Assembly (NCBI GenBank): GCA_023957835.1
Contig: JAMLGP010000001.1
Coordinates: 489,575-553,574 of the forward strand
DNA length: 64,000 nucleotides
Direction: 5' to 3'
Source: Homoserinimonas sp.
GTDB lineage: Bacteria; Actinomycetota; Actinomycetes; Actinomycetales; Microbacteriaceae
Part shown: one piece after another, positions 16,869 through 24,814 of the stretch
Numbering within the stretch: position 1 is the stretch's first letter
How the letters are laid out: every line of letters begins with the position of its first letter
Program-made: the position numbers and the translations under genes
The notes under the pieces: generated by a model
What the model saw: the letters and a program-made list of their open reading frames with translations, nothing else
What the model was told of the DNA's origin: nothing
The model's database searches: none

Positions 16869-17879
16869 TCAGTCCTCCCACTGCCAGGTGCTTAGCGAAT
16901 CGAGAATTCGCTCAGGATTAGGCAAGTAGAACTTCTCCAGAAGGGGTGCCGGAAAAGGAGTGTCAGCACCGGTGATCCGCAAAATGGGCGCTGCGAGGTG
17001 ATAGAACTCGCGCTCGGTGACGCGGGCTGCCACTTCGGCTCCGTATCCTCCGAACTGGGCGGCCTCGTGAATCACAGCCGCACGGTGAGTCTTTCGAACC
17101 GAAGCTCCTACGGTCTCGTCATCAAAGGGGGAGAGGCTGCGCAGGTCAATCACCTCGACAGATAGTCCCTCGTGAGTTCCGAGTTCGGCAGTTTCAAGGG
17201 CTACCGAGACGGTCGGCCCGTAGGCGATGAGCGTCACGTCGGTTCCTTCGCGAACCACTCTCGCCCTGTTCATCGGAAGCGGTTCGAGGTTCCCCTCGCT
17301 TTTTTCCTTCATCCAGTAGCGGCTCTTAGGCTCAAGGAAAATCACCGGATCGTCGCTTCGGATCGCCTCGAGAAGCATCGAATACGCATCTGCCGGGTTT
17401 GAAGGAGTTACCACCGTGAGTCCAGGGGTGTGGGTCCAGTAGGCCTCCGAAGAATCAGAGTGGTGCTCGACACCGCCGATTCCACCGGAAGTTGGAATTC
17501 GAATGACCATTGGAAGCCGCACCGCGCCCCTGGTTCGATTGTGCATCTTTGCAACGTGGGACACGACTTGCTCGAAGGCCGGGTAGCTGAAAGCGTCGAA
17601 CTGCATTTCGACTATCGGCCGCATCCCGTACATTGCCATTCCAATTGCGGTGCCGATAATGCCCGATTCGGCGAGCGGAGAATCCCAGACCCGGTTTTCA
17701 CCGAAGTCGCGGGTAAGGCCGTCGGTAATCCGGAATACTCCGCCGAGTGGTCCCACGTCCTCGCCGAAGATTACGACGCTTGAGTCTTCGCTGAGTGCCT
17801 CACGCATCGCCCGATTGAGTGCGGAAGCCATAGTGACCGTTGCAGAGTCAGCCGCGGCTGCAGAGTTCTTCGCCATCAT
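16869..17879 (-). CDS. bkdB: Branched-chain 2-oxoacid dehydrogenase E1 beta
   Basis: 336 residues, transketolase-like pyrimidine-binding domain then C-terminal domain. Recognisable stretches are VVIFGEDVGPLGGVFRITDG, ADSPLAESG-type motif (WDSPLAESGIIGTAIG), and GIGGVEHHSDSSEAYW, which fits branched-chain rather than pyruvate E1. It forms the alpha2beta2 E1 with BkdA and needs thiamine diphosphate. The start ATG overlaps the bkdA stop. Confidence 0.92.
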   Translation of the reverse strand: MMAKNSAAAADSATVTMASALNRAMREALSEDSSVVIFGEDVGPLGGVFRITDGLTRDFGENRVWDSPLAESGIIGTAIGMAMYGMRPIVEMQFDAFSYPAFEQVVSHVAKMHNRTRGAVRLPMVIRIPTSGGIGGVEHHSDSSEAYWTHTPGLTVVTPSNPADAYSMLLEAIRSDDPVIFLEPKSRYWMKEKSEGNLEPLPMNRARVVREGTDVTLIAYGPTVSVALETAELGTHEGLSVEVIDLRSLSPFDDETVGASVRKTHRAAVIHEAAQFGGYGAEVAARVTEREFYHLAAPILRITGADTPFPAPLLEKFYLPNPERILDSLSTWQWED

Positions 17880-19009
17880 TCGCCTCCGCCAGTGCGGCCC
17901 GCGGAGCCGCGTGAAGCGAGCTCGGAAGCAAGAGCCTCTCGCTGCTCTTTGAGCGCGGGCCTTTCGGCAAAGTAGACATGATCAAAAAGTTCGAGCGGAT
18001 CCAGCACCGGATCCTTATTGAGAGCATCGCGCATGGCCCGAGCGCCTTCTTCTGCTTCCGCGTTGATTGATTCGCGATCCGCGTCGGTCAACGCGCCCTC
18101 TGAAAGCAGGTAGCGCTCAAGTCGTTCGATCGGGTCTTTGGCTCGCCAGGCATCCACTTCCTTGGAATTCCGGTACCTGCTCGGATCGTCCGAGTTGGTG
18201 TGCGGTTCGGTTCGGTAGGTGAGGCACTCGATCATGGTGGGACCGCCACCTGATCGCGCCCTCTCAAGCGCGGATGAAACTACGGCGTAGACGGCTGCAG
18301 CATCATTCCCATCTACATGGAAACCGGGGATGCCGTATCCAACGGCCCGATCGGCAAGCATTCTCGCCCGGGTCTGCTTTGAATAGGGAACGCTGATTGC
18401 GAACTGGTTGTTCTGGATTACGAAGACAGTTGGCGCCTGCCAGACCCCGGCGAAGTTGAAAGCTTCGTGCGAGTCGCCTTCGCTAGTTGCGCCGTCCCCA
18501 ATGAATGTAACCGCCGCGATCGGGTCGCCTTTGAGTTTTGCCGCAGTGGCAAGCCCCACTGCGTGGAGCAACTGGGTAGCAAGAGGAGTCACCTGCGGGG
18601 CGGTCGAGTATTCATGCGGATCCCAGCCGCAATGCCAGTCTCCGCGAAAACTCGTAAGAATTTCTGCTGTCGGAACCCCTCTGGTGAGCACCGCGATACT
18701 GTCCCGGTAGGTGGGGAACAGCCAGTCGGTCGGCCGCATCGCAATCACGGTTCCAAGCTCGGAAGCCTCCTGACCCCTCGCTGACGGGTAGGTAGAGAGC
18801 CTGCCTTGACGGGTGAGAGCGGTCACCTGAGTGTCCCACCGTCTTGCAACGACCATCTTCCGGTAAATGAGGGAAAGGGTTTCGATGCTCGGCAGTTCGA
18901 AGCCTTTTCGTTGCTTCGGAGGCACGGCCTTGCCGGTGTCTCCGATCAGGCGGAAGGGCGCGTCATCCGGAAGCACGTTAGGCAAAGGGGTAGCCAGATC
19001 GATACTCAT
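17876..19009 (-). CDS. bkdA: Branched-chain 2-oxoacid dehydrogenase E1 alpha
   Basis: 377 residues. The thiamine diphosphate/Mg site runs from GDGATSEGDSHEAFNFAGVW (about 170) to FVIQNNQFAIS, the GDG-x(about 26)-N pattern. The phosphorylation-loop-like region has YRTEPHTNSDDPSRYR. It decarboxylates 2-oxoisovalerate and relatives. First gene of bkdABC, 109 bases downstream of an Lrp-type regulator on the same strand. Confidence 0.92.
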   Translation of the reverse strand: MSIDLATPLPNVLPDDAPFRLIGDTGKAVPPKQRKGFELPSIETLSLIYRKMVVARRWDTQVTALTRQGRLSTYPSARGQEASELGTVIAMRPTDWLFPTYRDSIAVLTRGVPTAEILTSFRGDWHCGWDPHEYSTAPQVTPLATQLLHAVGLATAAKLKGDPIAAVTFIGDGATSEGDSHEAFNFAGVWQAPTVFVIQNNQFAISVPYSKQTRARMLADRAVGYGIPGFHVDGNDAAAVYAVVSSALERARSGGGPTMIECLTYRTEPHTNSDDPSRYRNSKEVDAWRAKDPIERLERYLLSEGALTDADRESINAEAEEGARAMRDALNKDPVLDPLELFDHVYFAERPALKEQREALASELASRGSAGRTGGGE

Positions 19010-19117
19010 GGGTCAATGTTGCTCCGAGTGATCAGCCATGTATCTCGTTGGGCCGGTAATCGTAACGACTGGCGTTGGAGGGGCTCAAAGCCGGGACAGT
19101 CAGCAACCAGGCGAGGG

Positions 19118-19588
19118 CTACTTGTGCCAAATGTCCAGCACTTGTTCGGGTGCGGTTCCCGGCCGCTCTTCGAGGATTACATAGGAGCGAGTCGAAGCCA
19201 CGCCGGGCATGCTCCTGATCCTGCGAAGGATGGTTTCAGACAGCGTCTCGTGATCCGGAGCGCTCACGGTTAGCAAAATATCGATGTCACCGGCAAGTGC
19301 CTGAACTTTTTCAACGAAAGGCAAGGTCGCAAGGGACTCTGAGACCGTGGTCCAGTCGGTATCGACTTTGACAATCACAATCGCGGTAATCGTGAGCCCC
19401 AGAGCTTCCCTGTTTACCGTTGCCGCGAATCCGGTGATGACTCCGTCATCTATCAGCCGCTGGAGGCGCGCATGGGCGGAAGTCCGGGAAATATGGACTT
19501 TCTCAGCGAGACCCCGGATCGAAAGCCTCGCGTCTTTTCCCAACTCGGCGATTATCCGCCTGTCGATCTCGTCAATGCGCGACTTCAA
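19118..19588 (-). CDS. Lrp/AsnC-family regulator (BkdR-like)
   Basis: 156 residues. An AsnC helix-turn-helix (IDRRIIAELGKDARLSIRGL, then HISRTSAHARLQRLIDDG) is followed by the RAM ligand domain (GDIDILLTVSAPDHETLSET). Such regulators often activate or repress adjacent branched-chain 2-oxoacid dehydrogenase genes in response to leucine or similar amino acids; position just upstream of bkdA fits. The start is chosen as TTG at 19588 because AAGGAGG lies 9 bases ahead and the length is then normal. The longer frame would overlap proS. Confidence 0.85.
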   Translation of the reverse strand: MKSRIDEIDRRIIAELGKDARLSIRGLAEKVHISRTSAHARLQRLIDDGVITGFAATVNREALGLTITAIVIVKVDTDWTTVSESLATLPFVEKVQALAGDIDILLTVSAPDHETLSETILRRIRSMPGVASTRSYVILEERPGTAPEQVLDIWHK

Positions 19589-19615
19589 TCCGGCAACCCT
19601 CCTTGCTCGCTCGGT

Positions 19616-19631
19616 AGTACCCAAGCGTACT
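19616..19631. promoter_or_regulatory. Small palindrome between lrp-type gene and proS
   Basis: AGTAC-CCAAGC-GTACT, perfect 5-bp arms, 28 bases upstream of the regulator start. It could be an Lrp-type autoregulatory site. Weak evidence from symmetry and place only. Confidence 0.3.
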
Positions 19632-19668
19632 GCGATCGGCTGTTGAGCCTTAAGTAGACTCGATAACT

Positions 19669-21441
19669 GTGACGACCAGACTTTCACAGCTATTCGTGCG
19701 CACCCTTCGGGACGACCCTTCGGATGCCGAGGTTGCCAGCCACCGGCTGCTGGTGCGTGCCGGCTATATCCGCAGGCAGGCTCCCGGGATCTTTGCCTGG
19801 CTGCCGCTCGGCCTGAAAGTCAAGGCGAAGGTCGAGAAGATAATTCGCGAGGAGATGGATGCCGCGGGCGCCCAGGAAGTGCACTTTCCGGCTTTGCTGC
19901 CGAGAGAGCCGTACGAGCTCACCGGCCGGTGGACCGAATACGGTGACGGCATCTTTCGACTGAAGGACCGCAAGGATGCCGACTATCTGCTGGCTCCAAC
20001 ACACGAAGAGGTCTTCACTCTGCTTGTAAAGGACCTTTATTCAAGCTACAAAGACCTTCCGCTAATGCTTTACCAGATTCAGGACAAGTACCGTGATGAG
20101 GCAAGGCCCAGAGCGGGACTGCTTCGGGGCCGCGAGTTCACCATGAAGGATGCCTATTCCTTTGACTACACGGATGCCGGTCTGGACGCTTCCTATCAGG
20201 CACAGCGCGACGCCTACGAGCGGATCTTCAGGCGATTCGGGCTCTCGTACGTCATTGTCCAGGCTGACGCAGGAGCAATGGGAGGTTCACGCTCGGAAGA
20301 ATTCCTCCACCCCACTCCGATCGGCGAGGACACTTTCGTGAGATCGGCCGGTGGCTACGCGGCCAACGTAGAGGCTTATCGAACGCTCGCCCCGGAGCCG
20401 ATCCCGTTTGACGGCCTGCCGAAGGCGGTAATCCACGATTCACCGAATACCCCGACGATTTCGACCCTTGTGGATCTGGCCAACAGTGCAGTGCCCAGGC
20501 AGGACCGGAAGTGGACTGCAGGGGACACTCTCAAGAACGTGGTTCTCGCGCTCAAGCACCTCGACGGCTCACGCGAACTCGTGATTATCGGTCTCCCCGG
20601 CGATCGCGAAGTCGATCTCAAGCGAATCGAGGTGGCATTTGCTCCGGCAGAAGTCGAAGCCGCTACCGATGCCGACTTTGAAGCGAACCCGGAGCTGGTA
20701 AAGGGCTACATCGGGCCCTGGTCTCCTACCGGCGCAATCCTCGGAGAAGATTCTGCCAGCGGCATCCGGTATCTCATTGACCCGAGGGTCGTAGATGGCA
20801 GTTCCTGGGTTACCGGTGCCAATCAGCACGAAAAGCACGTCTTCGGGCTGGTCGCCGGCCGGGACTTCACTGCGGACGGTTACATTGAGGCAGCCGAAGT
20901 CAAGGCGGGGGACGCCGCGCCCGATGGCTCAGGACCGGTAGAACTTGCAAGAGGCATGGAAATCGGCCATGTCTTCCAGCTCGGCCGCAAGTATGCGGAA
21001 GCGCTCGGCCTTCAGGTTCTTGACGAGAACGGCAAACTCGTGACTGTAACCATGGGCTCTTACGGAATTGGCGTGACGAGGGTTCTTGCGGTGATTGCGG
21101 AGGCAAATCACGACGAAAAGGGGCTGATCTGGCCGGTAGAAGTCAGCCCTTTCGATGTTCACCTGGTTGCCGCAACAAAAGAGGATGCCGTTTATCAAAA
21201 GGCCGAAGCACTCGTTTCAGAATTCGAGAGTGCCGGTTTCGACGTTCTTTTTGACGACCGGCAGAAGGTCTCACCTGGAGTCAAATTCGGCGATGCCGAA
21301 TTGCTAGGAGTACCGCTCGTAGTTGTAGTCGGCAAGGGCGCCGAGCGCGGTGAAGTCGAGCTTTGGGACCGCCGCAGCGGAGAGCGGATTTCGCTACCTC
21401 TGATCGAAGTGCGATCGAAGCTTGAAGCAATTCTTAAATAG
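19669..21441 (+). CDS. proS: Prolyl-tRNA synthetase (bacterial type)
   Basis: 590 residues, cytoplasmic class II synthetase with inserted editing domain. Motif 2 region [20 protein letters not shown] lies at about 140-160; the insertion (about 220-400) follows. Motif 3 region is [16 protein letters not shown], and the anticodon-binding domain is at the C-terminus ([20 protein letters not shown]). GTG start 8 bases after TAGACT (19655-19660), with no ribosome-binding site, suggesting a nearly leaderless mRNA. Divergent from the Lrp-type gene. Confidence 0.97.
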   Translation: MTTRLSQLFVRTLRDDPSDAEVASHRLLVRAGYIRRQAPGIFAWLPLGLKVKAKVEKIIREEMDAAGAQEVHFPALLPREPYELTGRWTEYGDGIFRLKDRKDADYLLAPTHEEVFTLLVKDLYSSYKDLPLMLYQIQDKYRDEARPRAGLLRGREFTMKDAYSFDYTDAGLDASYQAQRDAYERIFRRFGLSYVIVQADAGAMGGSRSEEFLHPTPIGEDTFVRSAGGYAANVEAYRTLAPEPIPFDGLPKAVIHDSPNTPTISTLVDLANSAVPRQDRKWTAGDTLKNVVLALKHLDGSRELVIIGLPGDREVDLKRIEVAFAPAEVEAATDADFEANPELVKGYIGPWSPTGAILGEDSASGIRYLIDPRVVDGSSWVTGANQHEKHVFGLVAGRDFTADGYIEAAEVKAGDAAPDGSGPVELARGMEIGHVFQLGRKYAEALGLQVLDENGKLVTVTMGSYGIGVTRVLAVIAEANHDEKGLIWPVEVSPFDVHLVAATKEDAVYQKAEALVSEFESAGFDVLFDDRQKVSPGVKFGDAELLGVPLVVVVGKGAERGEVELWDRRSGERISLPLIEVRSKLEAILK

Positions 21442-21527
21442 GCTCAAAAAGGAATACTGTGAAGAGCCTGAGAATGGTATATTCGCCGCAACCCTATCTC
21501 AGAAGCCTTATCCAGCCGGGAGCAATT

Positions 21528-23321
21528 ATGCGTCCTATTTCCAGAATTCGCGTCGCTGGAATCATCGGCGTGCTCGCACTATTGAGTGCAATGCTTATGC
21601 CAACTGCGGCGCAGGCCGCAACCGGAGACACAGTCATAGTGTTCTCAAACTCCAGTGTCGTCGATACGAGCAACGGGGTTGACGGCGGTGAATACGAGTG
21701 GATCTCGAACGCGCTGACAGCCGCGGGATACAACGTAGTTCCGTTTGACGGAGGCAACGGCCAGGACACGACCTGGGCGACTGAGCTGAGCGGAGTCGAC
21801 TATTTCGTTCTCCCTGAGCAGGAGAATGCGGACTTTTACGACTCGTCCAATCCTCCGACCTGGATGTCTGCAGACGCCTGGGACGTTTTCATTGCCTGGA
21901 TCCAGGATGGCGGGCACGTGCTCATTAGCGGATCCTGCTACTCCCCGAGTTATGGGGGTGGAACTGCGGAGATCTTGGATGCCGCGCTCGGTGTCAACTA
22001 TGACAATGTCCTTAGTTGTGCTGGTTCGCCTAATTCGATTCGCTGGGTCGACGACTCGAGCCTTCCAAACGATATTCCATATGTAAACGGAACCTACGCA
22101 ATGAACCTCGGAGCATTCAGTCAAGCTCAACTTGAGCCTCTGACCGTTTGGTACGCGGGCACTATCTGCGATGACACCTTCATGACTGCCGGTGTCTTTA
22201 AGGCGGGCGATCCGCAGACCCAGACCGGTGGGACTATCGCTTTCGAAGCCTGGGATTATTTCAACGATGATGAGAGTCCGAGCGGCCAGGCAGCCTGGAA
22301 TCAGGTTCTGCCAAAGTTGCTGGAAAACAGTACGACAAGTTCAACCTGGGGCGGACATCCGATAACCAAGGCCCCAATCTCTGCGACGACCCCTTCAGGC
22401 CAGAAGCTCTATACGGTTGGGGCGCCACTGTGCGAAGACTCAAGTGAGTTGTATCGGGTTAACCCCGGTTCGGGCGGTGCGATTCTTGTAGGCTCTGGTG
22501 GGGTTGAGGGGAACGTAGGTCAAGGGGCAATCCAGCCGTCATCCGGAAAAGGATTCATCCCTGTTGAGGATGAGGATTCCAACTTTCTTTACAGCATCAA
22601 CATGGGTACTGGAGGCTTCCAGCAGGTGGGAGAGTTCTCTTCCGGTGGTCTCGATATCTACAAGGTTTTTGGCATTGCGATTTCGGATGACGGGACGGCC
22701 TACGCCTTCGCTGATTACAGTGATCCGGATCAGGACGGCGCTTTCCTCGGCCTGTTCACAGTTGACTTGAATAACGCTGAACTGACTCTGGTTGGCAATG
22801 TTGACGACGACGATCTTGTTGATCCGTACGCTTTTGCATTCGACCCGGCGAATGGCAAGTTCTACGTCATCGACAGGTATCTCCGCTACGTCTACTCGGT
22901 GGATGTTAGCAGCGCGGTGGTGACGGTTGAGGGTCGGCTTGACGGAGAGTGGCTGGTCACCGACTCCTGGATTTACGGGCTGCAGATCGATACCGATGGA
23001 ACTTTCTGGGTGGCACATGACACCTACATGGGTGATTACGACGAATCCGGTTTCGGCGACTGGGTCGGAGTGCTGGTGAAGTTTACTTTGGCCGATCTGG
23101 ACAATAATAACTACTTCCCAAGTCACTTCGTCGGTTTCCTGGTAGATGACCCGATTGTCGGCTATTCCCTTTTGCTGGGCAGGGGCTCACCCGAGTTGGC
23201 CGACACAGGTATTGATTGGGCCGGTGCTTCCGGCATTGGTTTCGGAGGGGGAGTAGCGCTGCTCCTTGGGCTTGGGTTGATCGTTGCCCGAAGGCGTATG
23301 CAGCGTCATAAGAGCGCCTGA
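21528..23321 (+). CDS. Secreted surface protein with LAxTG sorting signal
   Basis: 597 residues. The signal peptide is clear (RPISRIRVAGIIGVLALLSA, cleavage after AQA at about residue 30). The first domain (about 31-260) resembles the ThuA/glutamine-amidotransferase-like fold (DTVIVFSNSSVVD, DYFVLPEQENADFY, GGHVLISGSCYSP). The second (about 290-545) is beta-propeller-like and Asp/Gly rich (LYRVNPGSGGAILVGSGG, FAFDPANGKFYVIDRY). It ends LADTG (557-561), a hydrophobic helix and RRR, i.e. a class E sortase signal (LAxTG) common in Actinobacteria. Start ATG 21528 has GGGAG ahead. Substrate unknown. It lies 86 bases after proS. Confidence 0.85.
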   Translation: MRPISRIRVAGIIGVLALLSAMLMPTAAQAATGDTVIVFSNSSVVDTSNGVDGGEYEWISNALTAAGYNVVPFDGGNGQDTTWATELSGVDYFVLPEQENADFYDSSNPPTWMSADAWDVFIAWIQDGGHVLISGSCYSPSYGGGTAEILDAALGVNYDNVLSCAGSPNSIRWVDDSSLPNDIPYVNGTYAMNLGAFSQAQLEPLTVWYAGTICDDTFMTAGVFKAGDPQTQTGGTIAFEAWDYFNDDESPSGQAAWNQVLPKLLENSTTSSTWGGHPITKAPISATTPSGQKLYTVGAPLCEDSSELYRVNPGSGGAILVGSGGVEGNVGQGAIQPSSGKGFIPVEDEDSNFLYSINMGTGGFQQVGEFSSGGLDIYKVFGIAISDDGTAYAFADYSDPDQDGAFLGLFTVDLNNAELTLVGNVDDDDLVDPYAFAFDPANGKFYVIDRYLRYVYSVDVSSAVVTVEGRLDGEWLVTDSWIYGLQIDTDGTFWVAHDTYMGDYDESGFGDWVGVLVKFTLADLDNNNYFPSHFVGFLVDDPIVGYSLLLGRGSPELADTGIDWAGASGIGFGGGVALLLGLGLIVARRRMQRHKSA

Positions 23322-23322
23322 C

Positions 23323-23346
23323 GCAGGGAAACCTGCTCTTCTCTGA
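23323..23346 (+). terminator. Terminator-like hairpin after the surface protein gene
   Basis: GCAGG-GAAA-CCTGC (23323-23336), a 5-bp stem with a stable GAAA tetraloop starting 2 bases after the stop codon, followed by pyrimidine-rich TCTTCTCTGA. Likely ends the proS/surface-protein transcript so that nusA has its own promoter. Confidence 0.55.
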
Positions 23347-23447
23347 GGATCTTCAGCAGGTCAGCGACCGCAGATCGATGTCAACTCGGGTAACTTAGTT
23401 CTCGAGTTCTAGCGCACCTGTAGCAGAAGTGAATAGTGGAGGCCACC

Positions 23448-24440
23448 TTGGAAATCGATCTGAGTGTGCTTCGCGGCATGGAACGCGAACGGGAAATCCC
23501 GTTTGAGGAGCTCGCCTCCATAATCGAGCAGGCGATACTTACCGCCTATTTGCGGCACACGGGCAAACTCGATTCGCGAGATTCCAAGACTCAGGCGAGA
23601 GTTGAACTCAACCGAAAGACCGGTCGGATTTCTATCTTCGTTCCGGAACTGAACGAAAACGGCGAAGTTATTGGCGAAGTTGAAGACGAGCCGGAAGACT
23701 TCGGGCGAGTCGGTGCATTCGCGGCGAAGCAGGTCATCAACCAGCGGCTTCGCGACATCGCAGACGACCACGTGCTTGGCGAATTCAAGGGTCGCGAAGG
23801 CGACATTGTCGCAGGAGTAATCCAGCAGGCGCAGAATCCGCGGATGATCCACATCGACCTTGGCGCAGTTGAGGCGATTCTGCCTCCTGAGGAGCAAGTG
23901 CCCGGTGAGGAATACCAGCACGGCTCGCGGATCCGCGTATATGTGACCAACGTCGCTAAGGGGGTTAAGGGCCCTTCTATTACGGTTTCGAGGACTCACC
24001 CTTCCCTGGTCAGGAAGCTGTTTGCGCTGGAGGTCCCGGAGATCGCCAGTGGTGCGGTAGAGATCGTTTCCCTGGCAAGAGAGGCGGGGCATCGAACCAA
24101 AATCGCAGTGAAGGCCAACGAGCCCGGGATCAACGCAAAAGGAGCCTGTATCGGCGAGATGGGGCAACGCGTAAGGGCCGTGACTGCGGAGCTAAATGAC
24201 GAAAAAATCGACATCGTTGACTACAGCCCGGATCTGGCAACTTTCGTCGCAAACGCACTGTCGCCTGCCAAAGTTTCCAGTGCATTTGTCATTGATGAGT
24301 CGCTCAAGGCAGTCAGAGCGCTCGTTCCCGATTACCAGCTTTCGCTGGCCATCGGCAAGGAAGGGCAAAACGCTCGACTGGCCGCCAAGCTAACGGGAGC
24401 CAGGATCGACATCCAGCCTGACAGCATCCTCGAAAGCTAG
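23448..24440 (+). CDS. nusA: Transcription termination/antitermination factor NusA
   Basis: 330 residues: N-terminal RNA polymerase-binding domain (about 1-120), S1 domain (about 130-200, GDIVAGVIQQAQNPRMIHID), KH1 and KH2 (GACIGEMGQRVRAVTAELND and LSLAIGKEGQNARLAAKLTG). No C-terminal acidic repeats, as usual in Actinobacteria. TTG 23448 is preferred over GTG 23436: GGAGG lies 5 bases before it, and the protein then begins MEIDLSVLRGMEREREIPF, the family N-terminus. No rimP was found just upstream, where it commonly sits. Confidence 0.95.
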   Translation: MEIDLSVLRGMEREREIPFEELASIIEQAILTAYLRHTGKLDSRDSKTQARVELNRKTGRISIFVPELNENGEVIGEVEDEPEDFGRVGAFAAKQVINQRLRDIADDHVLGEFKGREGDIVAGVIQQAQNPRMIHIDLGAVEAILPPEEQVPGEEYQHGSRIRVYVTNVAKGVKGPSITVSRTHPSLVRKLFALEVPEIASGAVEIVSLAREAGHRTKIAVKANEPGINAKGACIGEMGQRVRAVTAELNDEKIDIVDYSPDLATFVANALSPAKVSSAFVIDESLKAVRALVPDYQLSLAIGKEGQNARLAAKLTGARIDIQPDSILES

Positions 24441-24448
24441 GCGCTACA

Positions 24449-24724
24449 CTGGAATCCGTCAGAACCTGCCTCGGCTGTCGGCAACGTGCATTCCGCTCGG
24501 AATTACTCAGAGTGGTTGCAAGAGCCGGTGAAGTGGTAGCGGATCAAACTGCGACCATGGGTGGACGGGGTGCGTGGGTGCATGCCGCAAGCGATTGCGT
24601 GCAATCGGCGATATCTCGAAGGGTCTTCGCGAAGGCGCTGAGGGTGGAGGGGCCGATTAGTGCTCGCCAGGTTTTGGCGGACATCATTGCCGCGAAAGCG
24701 ACACAAGAAGAACAGGCTGAATGA
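24449..24724 (+). CDS. ylxR: YlxR (RnpM-like) RNA-binding protein with no standard start codon
   Basis: About 91 residues. The conserved core is VRTCLGCRQRAFRSELLRVV, then GGRGAWVHAASDC, matching the DUF448/YlxR family found between nusA and infB. The frame is closed upstream by TGA at 24419, and no ATG, GTG or TTG precedes the CxGCR motif. The only candidate starts are CTG at 24449 or the GTC at 24458, which lies 7 bases after a TACACT -10-like box. The first standard start, GTG 24512, would remove the motif. The family acts on RNase P or ribosome assembly in Gram-positives. Confidence 0.85.
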   Translation: MESVRTCLGCRQRAFRSELLRVVARAGEVVADQTATMGGRGAWVHAASDCVQSAISRRVFAKALRVEGPISARQVLADIIAAKATQEEQAE

Positions 24725-24814
24725 GCTATGGACAACTGATGAGCGGCTCGAAATGAGACCGTCGTCTAGCTAAAGGTCTGCTCCTGCCCGGGGCAGACCC
24801 GAGACAGGAGAATT

